A DNA stretch of 64,000 bases from Amoebophrya sp. A120 (Eukaryota > Sar > Dinophyceae > Syndiniales > Amoebophryaceae). Under the pieces are notes generated by a model. It made no database searches, had not been told where the DNA came from, and saw nothing but the letters and a program-made list of their open reading frames with translations. This document shows, one piece after another, positions 49,331-61,500 of the stretch. The first letter of the stretch is position 1; the number at the start of each line of letters is the position of its first letter. The stretch covers positions 7,308,989-7,372,988 of the forward strand of contig CAJINV010000005.1 in the NCBI GenBank assembly GCA_905178155.1. The letters run 5' to 3'. The position numbers were made by a program, and so were the translations under genes.

Positions 49331-49554
49331 TACAACTGACCACGAAATTCTAACATGGACTACAAATTGTGATCATGTTTTTCTGATTCTTGAACCATCT
49401 TCACAGGCGGAATGCTTTTTTTTCTTGATTGCGATGAAAAGCAAATAAATTTGAAAAACTTGTGGCTTTCATCCATCGAAGATCACCATCTGCAGCGTTT
49501 AAGTCAAAAGAAGTGCAGTTGTGCCTCTACCTGAAAAACCCCTTCAAAAAAATC

Positions 49555-52500
49555 ATGAAGCGAGTCTTTCAGTCCAGTCTCTTCCTTGTGGTGGCCGTTC
49601 GACAGCTGCTCGCCGCAGAAGTATGCATTGCAAAAGTATCGCGCTAGTATCATTGCATTACAAATCACTGGCTCAGCTGCATTTTTACAAATTATTGAAT
49701 TTGTAAGCGCGGACGATCTAAATTAGCAACTAGACCGCTACGAGTGCAATGCTTTTGCAATTCATAAGAACAGGATGGCAGCAGTGTGCTCTGCAAAGAT
49801 GCGGCAAAATTCGGGCTCGTGCTTGACAACAATTGTAACACCGCCGACACAAATTATAATCTTGGCAACTACGGAGTCATTGTATCTCAAGACAATTCAT
49901 GCAACCCCCTCCTAGCACCCGATAAGCCAGGTGCTTGCAATGCTGAGACTTGTTGCGCATGCAGAAGTTTAAACGGAGAGGATTTATTTTCAAGTGTGGA
50001 ATCCAACTGGCTTGGAAGCCCCCTCTACGCCTTTCAAATCTGATGCCTGGGTCTGGAAAACTGCTGGAAAATTGTCCTGCTGTGCGTCTGGATCACACCG
50101 AAAAGCTGTCCTGCATGAGCAGGAAAATTAGGTGGCTAATTTTGATTTCGTGTACCAGGAAAGGCATTTTTTTCTTACCGGGATTACAGGCCGACAAAGA
50201 CGGCAATGCGAAATCCGTGATGCTAGGTAATGCCACCCAGAACCCGGTGGCCATCCAAAAGGTGCATGACAAACTGAAGCATGATATGTCTCCACCCCTG
50301 CGACTGTTTGCACAGACCCAGGCCGCATAGTATTTGCACTTTATACCATCTCCGGCTTCTGTCACCAGCCTACTTGCGGGAACGTCGATGGGAGAAAAAC
50401 AGCCTTCCAGTGTGGTCCGACAACCGAGGAAGGCCGGGTGGAGCACAAGTTTAAGGGTTCCGAAGTAGAGGATACCGTTTGTCTGCTAGAAACAGCCACT
50501 GAAAATGATGACCGCGGTTGTATGAGAGCATGTTGTGAAGTCCACGCCAGCACCTGCGCGGACATCGACGGAAAGGGTACTCCGTTCAAGTGCCGCGACC
50601 CGCTCCGTCCCATGCACGAGAACCAAAAAGCCGCAACATGTCCTGCCGGCGGTTGCACTGATGCTTCGTGTTGCACGCAATTTAAGTGCGAGGGAAAAGC
50701 GGCCAACGACATCTGTGGTGATGCTGCCAGGGATACACTGAAGCTCTTAACAGGATTACTCTGGGTGAAAGATCCCCACCCGATCTTCGACATCAATTGA
50801 CTTCTCAAGCATAGATGACAAAGTTATGGGAAACGTCCATGCATGTGCAGCTGCAGTGTGGTTTTTAGCGTAAGTGTGGTCAATAATCCTCTGATGTAGC
50901 AGTATCACAATTAGATACTGCGATGTGATCTTTTCTGTGATTGTTCTTGATGCCCCGTAGAGACTTTTTTGAGAAGCGCAAAGCTTATAATATTAGATGA
51001 AGTCCCACGTTGACATGTGGGCGCCAATCTCCCACTTCCAGCCCAAATGCCAGACGTGCATGTCAATTTTTGTGGGTGGGGATGTAATTTTCGCACAGGA
51101 TATCGTCAACAAGGCGAAGCAGTACAACCCGACATATCTTGGGCAAGAACATCGCGCGCGTGTGACACGGTACACAGTAGAAAGATAGACTATTGCACTT
51201 TTACGTCAGTTCGTTCCAGAGCTCCCCTTTTCGTAGTCCGCGTCCGCCACAATAGCATTACGCTACGCGGTTCAAAACTTTGAAAGAGAAAAGGCGGTGC
51301 TGCTACGACGTACGTACGCGTGCGATATTTTTGTGACGCATGCGCCGACTTCATAGACTGTTCTGCGACGCCACCGCCAGGCCAATGTGACGTGCCAAAT
51401 TGCTGTGAGTGTGATCGTATGCATTGCAAAGACGTCAGGGTCTGGAAGGATGCCACCATGTGACGCGGATTCTGGAATAGGCAAGAATCTAGGCAGTTGC
51501 GTACAAGGCAGCAGAAGATATCAGATCTTTGTCTCCGGAAGAGGGCATGCGTCATGCAGAATGGACAGGATGGAGCCCGCCTCACAGAATTTGTCATGCC
51601 CTGCGTGCATTCGTTCCACTACGCCTTGTTCTCGCATATGCAAGGAGAACTTGATGAAAACAAGTCTCCGCTTCTTTCCAGACACAGACAGATTTGCATT
51701 TGATAGATCAGGTGAACGGGTACAGTGAGTTTGACCTAGATACAGCTTGCGGGAACCAAAGAACATGCAGTAAGTCTGCCGGGGACGGTATGGCGTTGTC
51801 AAGCGTTACATCGATTGCCGTTGCATGTTTGTCATGCAGAATCTGTATCAACAACGACTTCGACACGATCAAGTGCCAAACTTGTGACGCGCTAGAAAGG
51901 ATGGAGTTCCGTGCCACATCTGTAATGCAAGAAGCGCGATATTCGCACGGCCTTTTACTTATGCGATTCAGGTGAGGAGCTTCTTGCATGATTCAATCAT
52001 GATGCGACAGCGATCCATGTAACATTTGAGAACGCCATAGGCAGCAAGGACGTCCCGTTCCCGAACTGCAACACCGCCAGCGGCCGCGTGTACAATCCAG
52101 GCGCCGACGACTTGCCCTGCCCTTATTCCAGAAAAAGATACTGTGCTTGTAACCGTGGTACCTAGCAGGTGCAACTCTGTATATACAAAGCATGATCACT
52201 ACTCCTAGTGGTCCTACATTTTACATATGCAAAGCGTGCTCCTTACTTACATGCATATGCAAAACATGATTTATTTTTTATTGATTTGACACTGCAGCAC
52301 AGTCACAGACACACCTACTGCTACACTCCTCACGTTGGCCAGCGATGTTGAAGTCCTCTTTGCATAGATTTGCTTGCTCGCACTTTCTCCGTCACGCGGA
52401 ACAAGATTGTTATGCTAAGACACCTACACTCCCGACAAGCACAGTCTTTTCTTGGATGACCCATTTGACACCTGCACTGATGCTCTGTGTTGCACGACCG

Positions 52501-55500
52501 CAACTTCTTTTTGTCGAAACCATGAAACCGATGGTGGTCGCTTCATCTGCCCCGCGGACACTCATCGCCCCTACGACCCAGTTATCCTGGTACGTGACAC
52601 CAGCTCCCGCTCGCCCTCATCGGTCATGACGCAGGAGGAAGAAAAAATTTGAAGAAAAAGATAAGAGCCGCGAACGTTGCCTAGTAAAAGAGGAGGGTAT
52701 AGAAGATGATTTGTAGTCTTGAAACCTCTGGTGCATGGTTTTGACATTTGCATGATTTTGCATTTATGCTCGAATTTAATACTTTTTTCCTTTGAAGAAG
52801 AGGTAGAAGTATATCCCCCCCGGTTTTAGTCCCACCCCTTCCGAGGAATTGCTTGGCGCGCGGCTTCGAGCCAGTCCTCACTTGAGAGCTTTGGCGTGGC
52901 TCGCTTCGAAACAGTCTGACGCATCGGTTAGAGTAGAGTAAAAGATCGCCCCGAAGAGGGTCTTCGGGGTGATCTCACTCTTCACCCGCCCGGCCGAGTG
53001 GGTGAGAGATGAGACGGGTCCGCCTTTTTCATGTCGCCGCGCGAGCGATCTCGATTTATTTCTCGAGCCTGTTCTTGTCGCGGAAGGTTTTCGCCTGAAG
53101 AGGCAGCCGGCGGAGTAAGTAATATTTCTTCCTTTGAACGACGAATGAGGGAGAGGGGAATGGCGGGAATCTTTCCAAGATGATATCTACGCAAGACGAC
53201 CACCCGTGCCCGTTGCCGGGGGGCTGCACTTCCGACGAATGCTGCACCGCATTAGTGCCAGAATACTTCTGCAAAAACATTGATGACAGTGTCATGGGGA
53301 TGCTGGAGTGTGACGCTACTGGTACCGATCCTACATCGCGCGACCACATGCTGTGGCTTTGGATTGGGATAGAACCCCGCGACGGCCGCCCCGACTGTAA
53401 AAGTAGCGATGACACAGAGAGGGCGAGGTGCAACCAGCAGAACTGCTGTGTCGAAAAGAAAACGTGCTGGAAGTCGACCGGCTGGCGTGCTAATCCTGCA
53501 GTGCAGTTCGACATCGCATCATGTTCATCTATTTCGCTTCAAGCAGGTCTGAGACACTCCGAGGACACCAATGGCGCACAAGATGCCGTGTGCTTAACGC
53601 AGTACGACGGACCTGGTGCAATTTTTGGGTGGTGCGAGCCAGATCTCTGTTGCACACGGGACCTGTGCAGCAACAAACCCGACGACGACACGGCTGATGC
53701 CGATATGGTGATGACCGAGCCGGATCACCCCGATTCTCCCATCGATTGCACTTTGATATGGTGGCGACACCCTGGGGCCTCTTCACTGACTTCAATTTCG
53801 TAGGGTTTCATTTGCTTGCATCAAAAATAAACAAAAATCGATTGCAAATAGAAGTATGTAACTATTACTATTTATTATTATACTATAATTATGAATATGA
53901 ACTGAGTCTACTTCTACTGGAGGCTTATCTACTAGTACTTCTCTCCAGGTGGTCATGACTCAGTGCTGGAGCGGTTCCGCGTGGCCGAGAAGGCTCGCCA
54001 TGGCTCTTACGCGTTCAAAAATAATCCACCTCTGTTGCAATTTATTTGTTTGAAAGCTTCCCACGTGGGGTTGTCATAGCTATTTAAGTGCAACCAGGAT
54101 CTTTGTGCGTACGGCGCAGCAGGCACAGGCACAACGAAGGCCACCTCGGCTACCAAATGCGACGCCTTCTGTAGCAGCGTCAAAGACGCGAGGAGCGGCA
54201 GACGAATTTTTGCGGACTTGGAGGGGTCTTCAATCGAGTGCAAGGACTACGCGGATAAACCTAAACGGGGTTGGTGCAGTGTGGAGGACTGCGGGTGCAA
54301 ATGCAGCACGGAGAACGGATACTCTCTCGGGTCCACCCACGACAACTTTCCCGCTGGCCCTGCGTTCCTTCTCTCGGACTGCAGACGAGGAACACCAATA
54401 CGGGATGATGAACCCTCGACGTTTTGCAGCCTCCCGGCACCTATCGAAGGTAGATATGTCCGGGTCTGGGAGATCACGAAAAATTGTCACGCTGATATGG
54501 CATGATCCTTAACTCTGTATTGCGTGGCCACGGACAGCCTCTCTCGCCTGTCATGCAAAAACGCAGTTTCTGTTTCTGATGCGGGATGCTCAACTCAGAA
54601 ACACCAGCGCCGAAAAAATTGTCATGCTTGGCAGGCGCAGGAGCACATCGTAGTGTGCTCACTATTCCCTTCTTTGCATCACAAGTTTCCTTTTCCAGAC
54701 GGAGACATATTTGCACTGGATAGCACCTCTCATGGTTGATGTGGCGAAGGAAGTCCAGTTGAAGCTGTGGCGCGGTTCAGTGCAGACACCAGGGACGTCG
54801 TGGGATGAAGTCGAGTTGGCGGCACAATCTCCTACAGAAAACGGGAACTGGGTTGCACAAGGTCTTAACGACGAGTGGGCTGCTGAGGAAAGGCGACGCA
54901 CAGCAATGGCGCCCCTGACCGACGAGACGAGCGCTGGTTTTGAAGTTAAGCGTGGCTACACGCTTGCTTCTGATGCGGTGTATGACCTGCAAAGAGCGAC
55001 AGTCGTGGAGACCAAAGAAGCATACCGGTGCTATTGCGAGGAAAAACCCCCCCTCCCCATATTGAACACGAAATTTGTGATGCTGTATTTGTGTTGTACA
55101 CAGGTGATGACTTGCTGGAGAGCACTGCAGGCCCATACCAAGTGTGAGTAGAGAGATTTTGGCCTAGGCGCTTAGGATGAAAAGCATCCACACTGCTGCA
55201 GCAGGCCCAAAAGCATGACAAATCGCCTGCACAATGCGGCGGCTGTCTGCGGAGTTGCCTTCTTGCAAGACAGACGCGATCTGTGACCGCAATGCAGCAT
55301 CACAAATTTCCAAAAATATACCTTTGCAGTATGGGGAGGCGGGGGGATCTTTCGTATTGATAGGCGCCCCTGGTTCCAGATCGACCTGGGGTCTACCAAA
55401 CTCGTCACCAGTGTGCACCTCTTATGGCGCTCTCACTCAAATCGGTTACATTCTCTATCTCTGCTGTTACGATGAATTTGTCGTGATGCAACACTAAGTA

Positions 55501-58500
55501 CCTTAAGCCGCCAGATGATCGAGCTGCTTCGCATGACAAATTTCCGAACAAGAGGTAAACATCGTCTAAATCTGTGCCAAAGCTGTGATGCGAAAGCAGC
55601 AAGCTTGGCCCTTTCACTTTTGCTGTTCTTGCATCGCAAATCCATGTAACAGCTGAGAGTGTATTAACGTTTGTGAACGCCATACCTCTTCACCTCGGAT
55701 TGGGTGGGGCGCTTGGGGCCGTTGTTTTTCAACACGGGAACTGGAGACCCTTGGGACGCACAAGCGTACCCAAAGCTGGAGGATGCTTCAGCGGATGCTT
55801 CGAATGGTCCAGTTGACGCGGGATTTCGAGTTCTGCTAGTCGCAGCAAAAGCGTCGTCCAGGCACCACTCAGAGTGGAATTTGGACGACGCGTGTCCAGA
55901 CCCAGAACTCTCCGCCGACGTGACGGTCTGCGAGGACCAGATCATCAAATATGCCGGGGGTGCCGGACGGTATCAGGATAGAAAAAAACCCTTGTTCCCA
56001 TTTTTTTATTCAAATTGAAATCTGTCATGCGGGATTTGTGATGTATGAATATAGAAGTACTTAAACCATGACAAGCCAGCTCTGGCTTGCAATTATAGGG
56101 GCTGCAGAAAGAGCCTGAGCCTCGTTAGTAGGGATGTTGCAAGACAGGGACGCTGACCTTCTTTGAAGACAGAGACGATTATTTGCGACCACGGATCAGC
56201 GTTGCTGCAAATCTTCAGCTGCAATGAGCCTCTTCAGAATGGGACGCGGAGGGATTTTCCATGACGATACACCCAATCGCTTCACGCCAGTACGCGACGA
56301 CAAAATTCCGGGGATCAAAGTGCCCGAGTCTCTCGATGGTATGGATTACAACCTGGTCGGCGCCAGGATCAACTGCAACGGCCAGCTCGGGCGCTATGTA
56401 GTAATCGAGCTTCCGGGGGCGCAGACGAGCCAGCGACGAAAGTTCGGGCTGCACGAAGTGCAGGTGTACGCAAAATTCGTGGGCGAGGCACAAACGTTCG
56501 CGAAACTAACGCCGGGCGCGGCGTCCGCTTCGAGCTACCACACGAACACGGAGTCTGCGAATGCGGGTGAGATTGCTACACACCATATCATTTGTAAAAG
56601 CGTTCCCACCCCAGACTTGTCATGCAGAATGGCATGCCTAAAAAAAATGTCTCTCATGCGCCGCAGGGCCCATCCGTTCGGTCCTTAGTAGATAGTCCCG
56701 CAACGGGGTTCGGCTAAAGTCGGCCACTTGTATGCTAGGCGTTGGGTTACCCGGTCGGCAGAGCCGATCCACTGATGTCCATGATGCCGCAGCCCCATGA
56801 GAGATGACATTTTCTAATCGCTATCTAGAAGTCCTCTGTGATGCTAGAATCTGGATGAGGTACGTACTAGTCGATTTGTGATGCGTCTGCACTAGACTAC
56901 GAGCCCAGATTTCTCATGCGAAACAGCCGAAGCTTGTGGAGTTGTGTTGCGAGATCCCCATCTTGACTCTGGGGCGGGGACGTTTTTACACCGGATACGC
57001 CGTCAAGTGGCACAGAGACTGGTCGATCGATATTACACCTCACTTGCGCAGACCCAGAGAGAATTCGACGTTGACTCCAACGGTGCTCCTGTTCCTGCAC
57101 TACTATACGGTAATAATAAGCACAGCGTGGCGCAACGGTGCCCCTGGATGCAGATCGACCTGGGGTCGTCGCTATGCAATGCAAAAGTATCGTGCTAGTA
57201 TGAATTGCGTTACAAATTAGCCCAGCATGATTACAGATTTACTTTATCTTGAGAAATAAGACATTTGTAATGCATAAATGCAACGACTACGAGTGCGATA
57301 CATTTGCCCAGGATAGTTGCAGACCGTTCGCAACGTGCAGCTGTTTTCCTCCTCGTGGCAGCAACGGCTGGTGTTCCTGTTTTTCAAAACCGCAAAAGAC
57401 GGCGACGGGACGTTTAGCGGGGCCATCGCGAATGGTCGGGTCGACTCCGGCTTTCGGGTGATGGTGACGTCGAACTCACGGCATACGCGCACGTCCGCGG
57501 CACCGAGCGCCCTGGCCGGCGACGCGTGCCCCCCGATCCCGAACGACGAATATCCTGATGACCACCTGTGCGAGACCGTGACGTACAATGGGGGGGAAGG
57601 GTTCCGGAGGTTTACGGAGGTCCAGAACGAGGACGGCTCGCCGATGATCGTCAAGGACGGGCCAGTGGGAGCCCCGTCCACCGATTACAGGGTGCTCAAG
57701 GCCGTCATAAACTGCAACAACGCCGTCGGCCAGTACGTCGTCATCGACTTGCCATATGGGAGTGCACAACTACTCCCCCTCCCCCTCATGTGTGATGTAA
57801 ATCACCCAATCCACGCCAGCAGGGCCAGGTCTTGAAGCACTGTTTGTGTTTGCATGGCAAGTTTATAAAGAAATGGGACGCCCTGCCCTTAGTCTTCCAA
57901 CATGACAAGTTCTGGCCGCTCAAATACCATTTTGATTTTTACGCTCCTGTGCAGATTTGTCCTGCGAAGCCTGCGCTATTGCTGACGGCTGTATCTTCGC
58001 TGTTCATGGCATACAAATGACGAAGAGGGGGCGTTGTGCACTCTCATACGCCAGGCGTGAATGACGATGACGTCGACGGCACTCCGGATCTGGAGACCCG
58101 GCGGAGACTTGGTCTCCTGGAAGTCAAGGTCGGGGTGCAGGCGGAGCTCGTACGCATTGCAATCGTGTCTGGGTCAGGAAGGAGTGGAACTTGTGGCGCT
58201 GTCACTCGGTTCCAGATGAAAAATCTGTACTATTGCATTATGACCAGCAAAAGGAATCCAGTCTGTGCTACGCGGAGAGAGCATGCCTCATGCGGAAGAG
58301 GAGACTACAGCAGGCCCGCTAAAAATCTGTGATGCTAGGTCATGCAATACAGGCGTCATGGGTCGTCATGTAAAATTTGCATGCCAAGCCTTGCACAAAA
58401 CCAGACCCAGGCATATTTGCAGTGGATAGCTCGCGAGCACCTGCAGAAGTTTCGTGGAGGACGTCTGGGGCGGGTCGATGGCCAACTTCTGCTACGATCC

Positions 58501-61500
58501 GCTCCGGACGTATGCGGTGCCGGAGACGTATGGAAGCGTCAGGTTTGAAATCGTCAAAGTTGAAACAATTTGCAATGCATAAAATGCATGACCCGAGGCA
58601 CGTGCGTTGCAGAGCAGGCAAGTGAGGCCGATTGTGAGCCTGTTTGGGGTTACAGCTCGAGCTGCTAAAGTAGCATGGGAAAATCACTCTTCTACTTCTT
58701 TGCCTAAACAGCATGACAAACTGGAATTAGGGACCACCGAAATTTGTCATGCGCTACTTGGAAACTGGGCTCCAACTGGCATCCATTTTATGCATGACAA
58801 ATTATTTCAACTTTGTCGATTTCAACTCTGACACATCCATAAGACGCGGAAAAACGCCCTGCCGGAGATCGACACGACGGCCGAGGTATGCACAGCAAAA
58901 GCGTCGCGCCCGTAGTAATCGTAGGCGCGCAGAAGTGCGGGGCTAGTTCTCAAAGCGGGCCCGCGCTACGGGTCGCGACACGACCTGTAGCGCTGGGCTG
59001 ATTTTTTTGCAGCGAGGCTCTCAGGAAATTAGTGCGAGCGTGGTGGTGGTGCTTTTGCATTGCATACGCGGATACCGTGGAGGGGCACTATCGCCGATGG
59101 TGTTGTGTCGAGACCTGCAAGAAGGCCGTGACCGTCCTCAACGAATGCATGCGAAAGCCTCAGAATGGAAATTCTCAAAGAGGAAATAATTTGCGATGCA
59201 TGGAATGCGACGCAAAAAAGACTGTATTGCAGAGGACCCAATGGAGGCCGACTATTGTCCTGCTAGGGGTGAATAATTGGAGTGCTGCTTAGCATGAGAG
59301 AAGGGCACCCCTGCTTTGCCTTAACCTGCAACATGACAGACATGCTTTAAGTGCCAGGGAAATTTGTCATGCGCCGACTACAGATGCCGCGTCAACTAGA
59401 GTCGTTTTTTTGCATCACAAATTGTTTCCACTTTGAGGATTTCCAACCTGAGGCTTTCATAATGCACCGAACGAAGGGACATCGTGGAGGCCTTCGGGGG
59501 CACCTATCCCCAGGACGAGAGCAAGATCGACACCTACGGGGGGACGAGAGTTGAGCCGAAAGGCGAGGACGCCATCTGCTTCGGGGGATGTAGCCCCACG
59601 ACTTGCTGCAGAGTCCAGCACTATGTGGGCGGCACCGGGAACTTCTTCGTCGTGCGTATGGAAGCGTCAGGTTTGAAATCGTCAAAGTTGAAATAATTTG
59701 CAATGCATAAAACGCATGACCCGAGGACCGTGCGTTGCAAAGCAGGCAAATGAGGCCGATTGTAAGCCTGTTTGGGGTTACAGGTCGAGCTGCTAAAGTA
59801 GCATGAGAAAATCGCTCTTCTTTGCCTAAGCATCATGACAGAGGGGATTTAGGGACCGCCGCAATTTGTCTTGCACCACTTAGGAACTGGGTTCCAACTG
59901 GCATCCATTTTATGCTTGATGCGACGCCCGACAACAAACCGGTAGCCATTGTGGGCGACCTCTTCCAGAACGATCCAACCGAACTGCCTCAGGCCTCTTG
60001 CTGGTTTAGTGGACTAGTAGTCCGCGTCACAGACTAGGCGCGGCGCAGCAACAAGGAGCTGCGCAGCGGCTCCATCCGTCACGCCCGCGCCTCGTTTTGG
60101 TCATGAGGTCGTGATGTACTGCTCCGGCGATTCATTCTCAGTTGCAACCTTCACACTCGCCGCTGGTTCTCAGGTTCTTGGCTTTCAAGAGAAAAATTCT
60201 CTCTCATATGTTTGCCGGAATCCCTAAACCGCATCGCAGGCTGGTTTCGTGCCTGCGGTGTCCGTAAGATTCCGAATAAAATCTACTTTGTACGCATGGG
60301 GCCAGCTGCAGGCTGCTGCTTCCTCATACATAGCAGTGAGCCTGGTCGGTCCCTGCACAGTTTGTGAGCGCTATAAGTTGGATCGTTGGCGAACGTTAAA
60401 CGTGCTCTGTTGGCGACAAGTATGGACCGCTGGCGAACGTTAAGCGCATGTTGGCGATAAGTTGGACTGTTTGCGAAAGTAAGGATAAGGAGGTGGCGTA
60501 AGTAGGATTATATATGTGCCCGAGGATGATGGTGATGGCTTCGGTCCGCCTGACTCCACGACCTGGTGGCCGAACCATCTGCGGCGAGGTGCCCTTACAG
60601 GTTGTGTAGTGGTTTCGCTTTCGGTCGGTTTAGCATGACAAATTATTTCAACTTTGTCGATTTCAACTCTGACACATCCATAGTGCGGGGTCTGATCCTA
60701 AAATCGACACTGTCGCACTGGCAGTATGATGCGTCCGAAACCACAGTGCTGGTCAAGATGCGGGAGCTGATGGAGGCGGTTTACCTTCCCGGCGGAGCGG
60801 AGCAACCGCCCGACGGGCAAGGCACGATGACCGTGCTGGAAGAAAGAGCGAAGCTCATCGCAGGAGGTGCCACACTGCGGAAAAAAGCCCGCGCGCTCGA
60901 CGACGCAGACGAGGAAGCCCCCACCGCCACGTGGAACGTGACCGCCTACACGTTCTATTTCAACACCGTGCTAATATCCTGTGCGAAAGTATCGCACTCG
61001 TAGTAAGTGCAACCATGTCCATGCATTACAGGTCTTTTTTTAAAGGCAAACCCGCATTACAAATTTTATCTCTCATGCTGAGAAAATTTGCCATGCATTT
61101 ATACGAGTGCGGTACTTTTGCAGTTCATAGCTAAACCCTGCGAACCAAATCAAGGCGCTCACGCCGGGCGAGCTGGTGGAAAGGATCAACAAGAAAATTG
61201 GATCCACCGCGGAGCTATCAAGTGCAAATATGTCTGCTTCGTCTGGAGGAAGCCTGTCGTGGCGCTCGAGTGTGCATGATTGAAATAACACTCGAATGCA
61301 GCCAAGCATAACGACTTCATCCCAGAACGCCTTCTCATACGCAGCCCGTGCGGAAAGCTGCGAATTTGTATGGACAAAAAGAGGCGTCGGCGACTTTTGT
61401 TGGTCATGCAATACTACAGAAGATTTGGATTTCACAGGAATGTGAGGCCAGCGTGACAAGTTCGAACGTTCCAGACCCAGACATATTTGCATTTGATAGG

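Larger units (their letters stand above)
45788..49554. other. Intergenic region without convincing genes
   Basis: About 3.8 kb. ORFs at 46161-46553 (plus) and 47544-47960 (plus) have no recognisable domain and may be chance. The sequence is AT-rich from about 46800 to 47400. It holds a long palindrome (48888-48950) and inverted/tandem repeats near 49145-49330 built on GTCGTACGTAAA and ACCACGACGAC. It may contain the 3' and 5' regulatory regions of the flanking genes. Confidence 0.4.
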
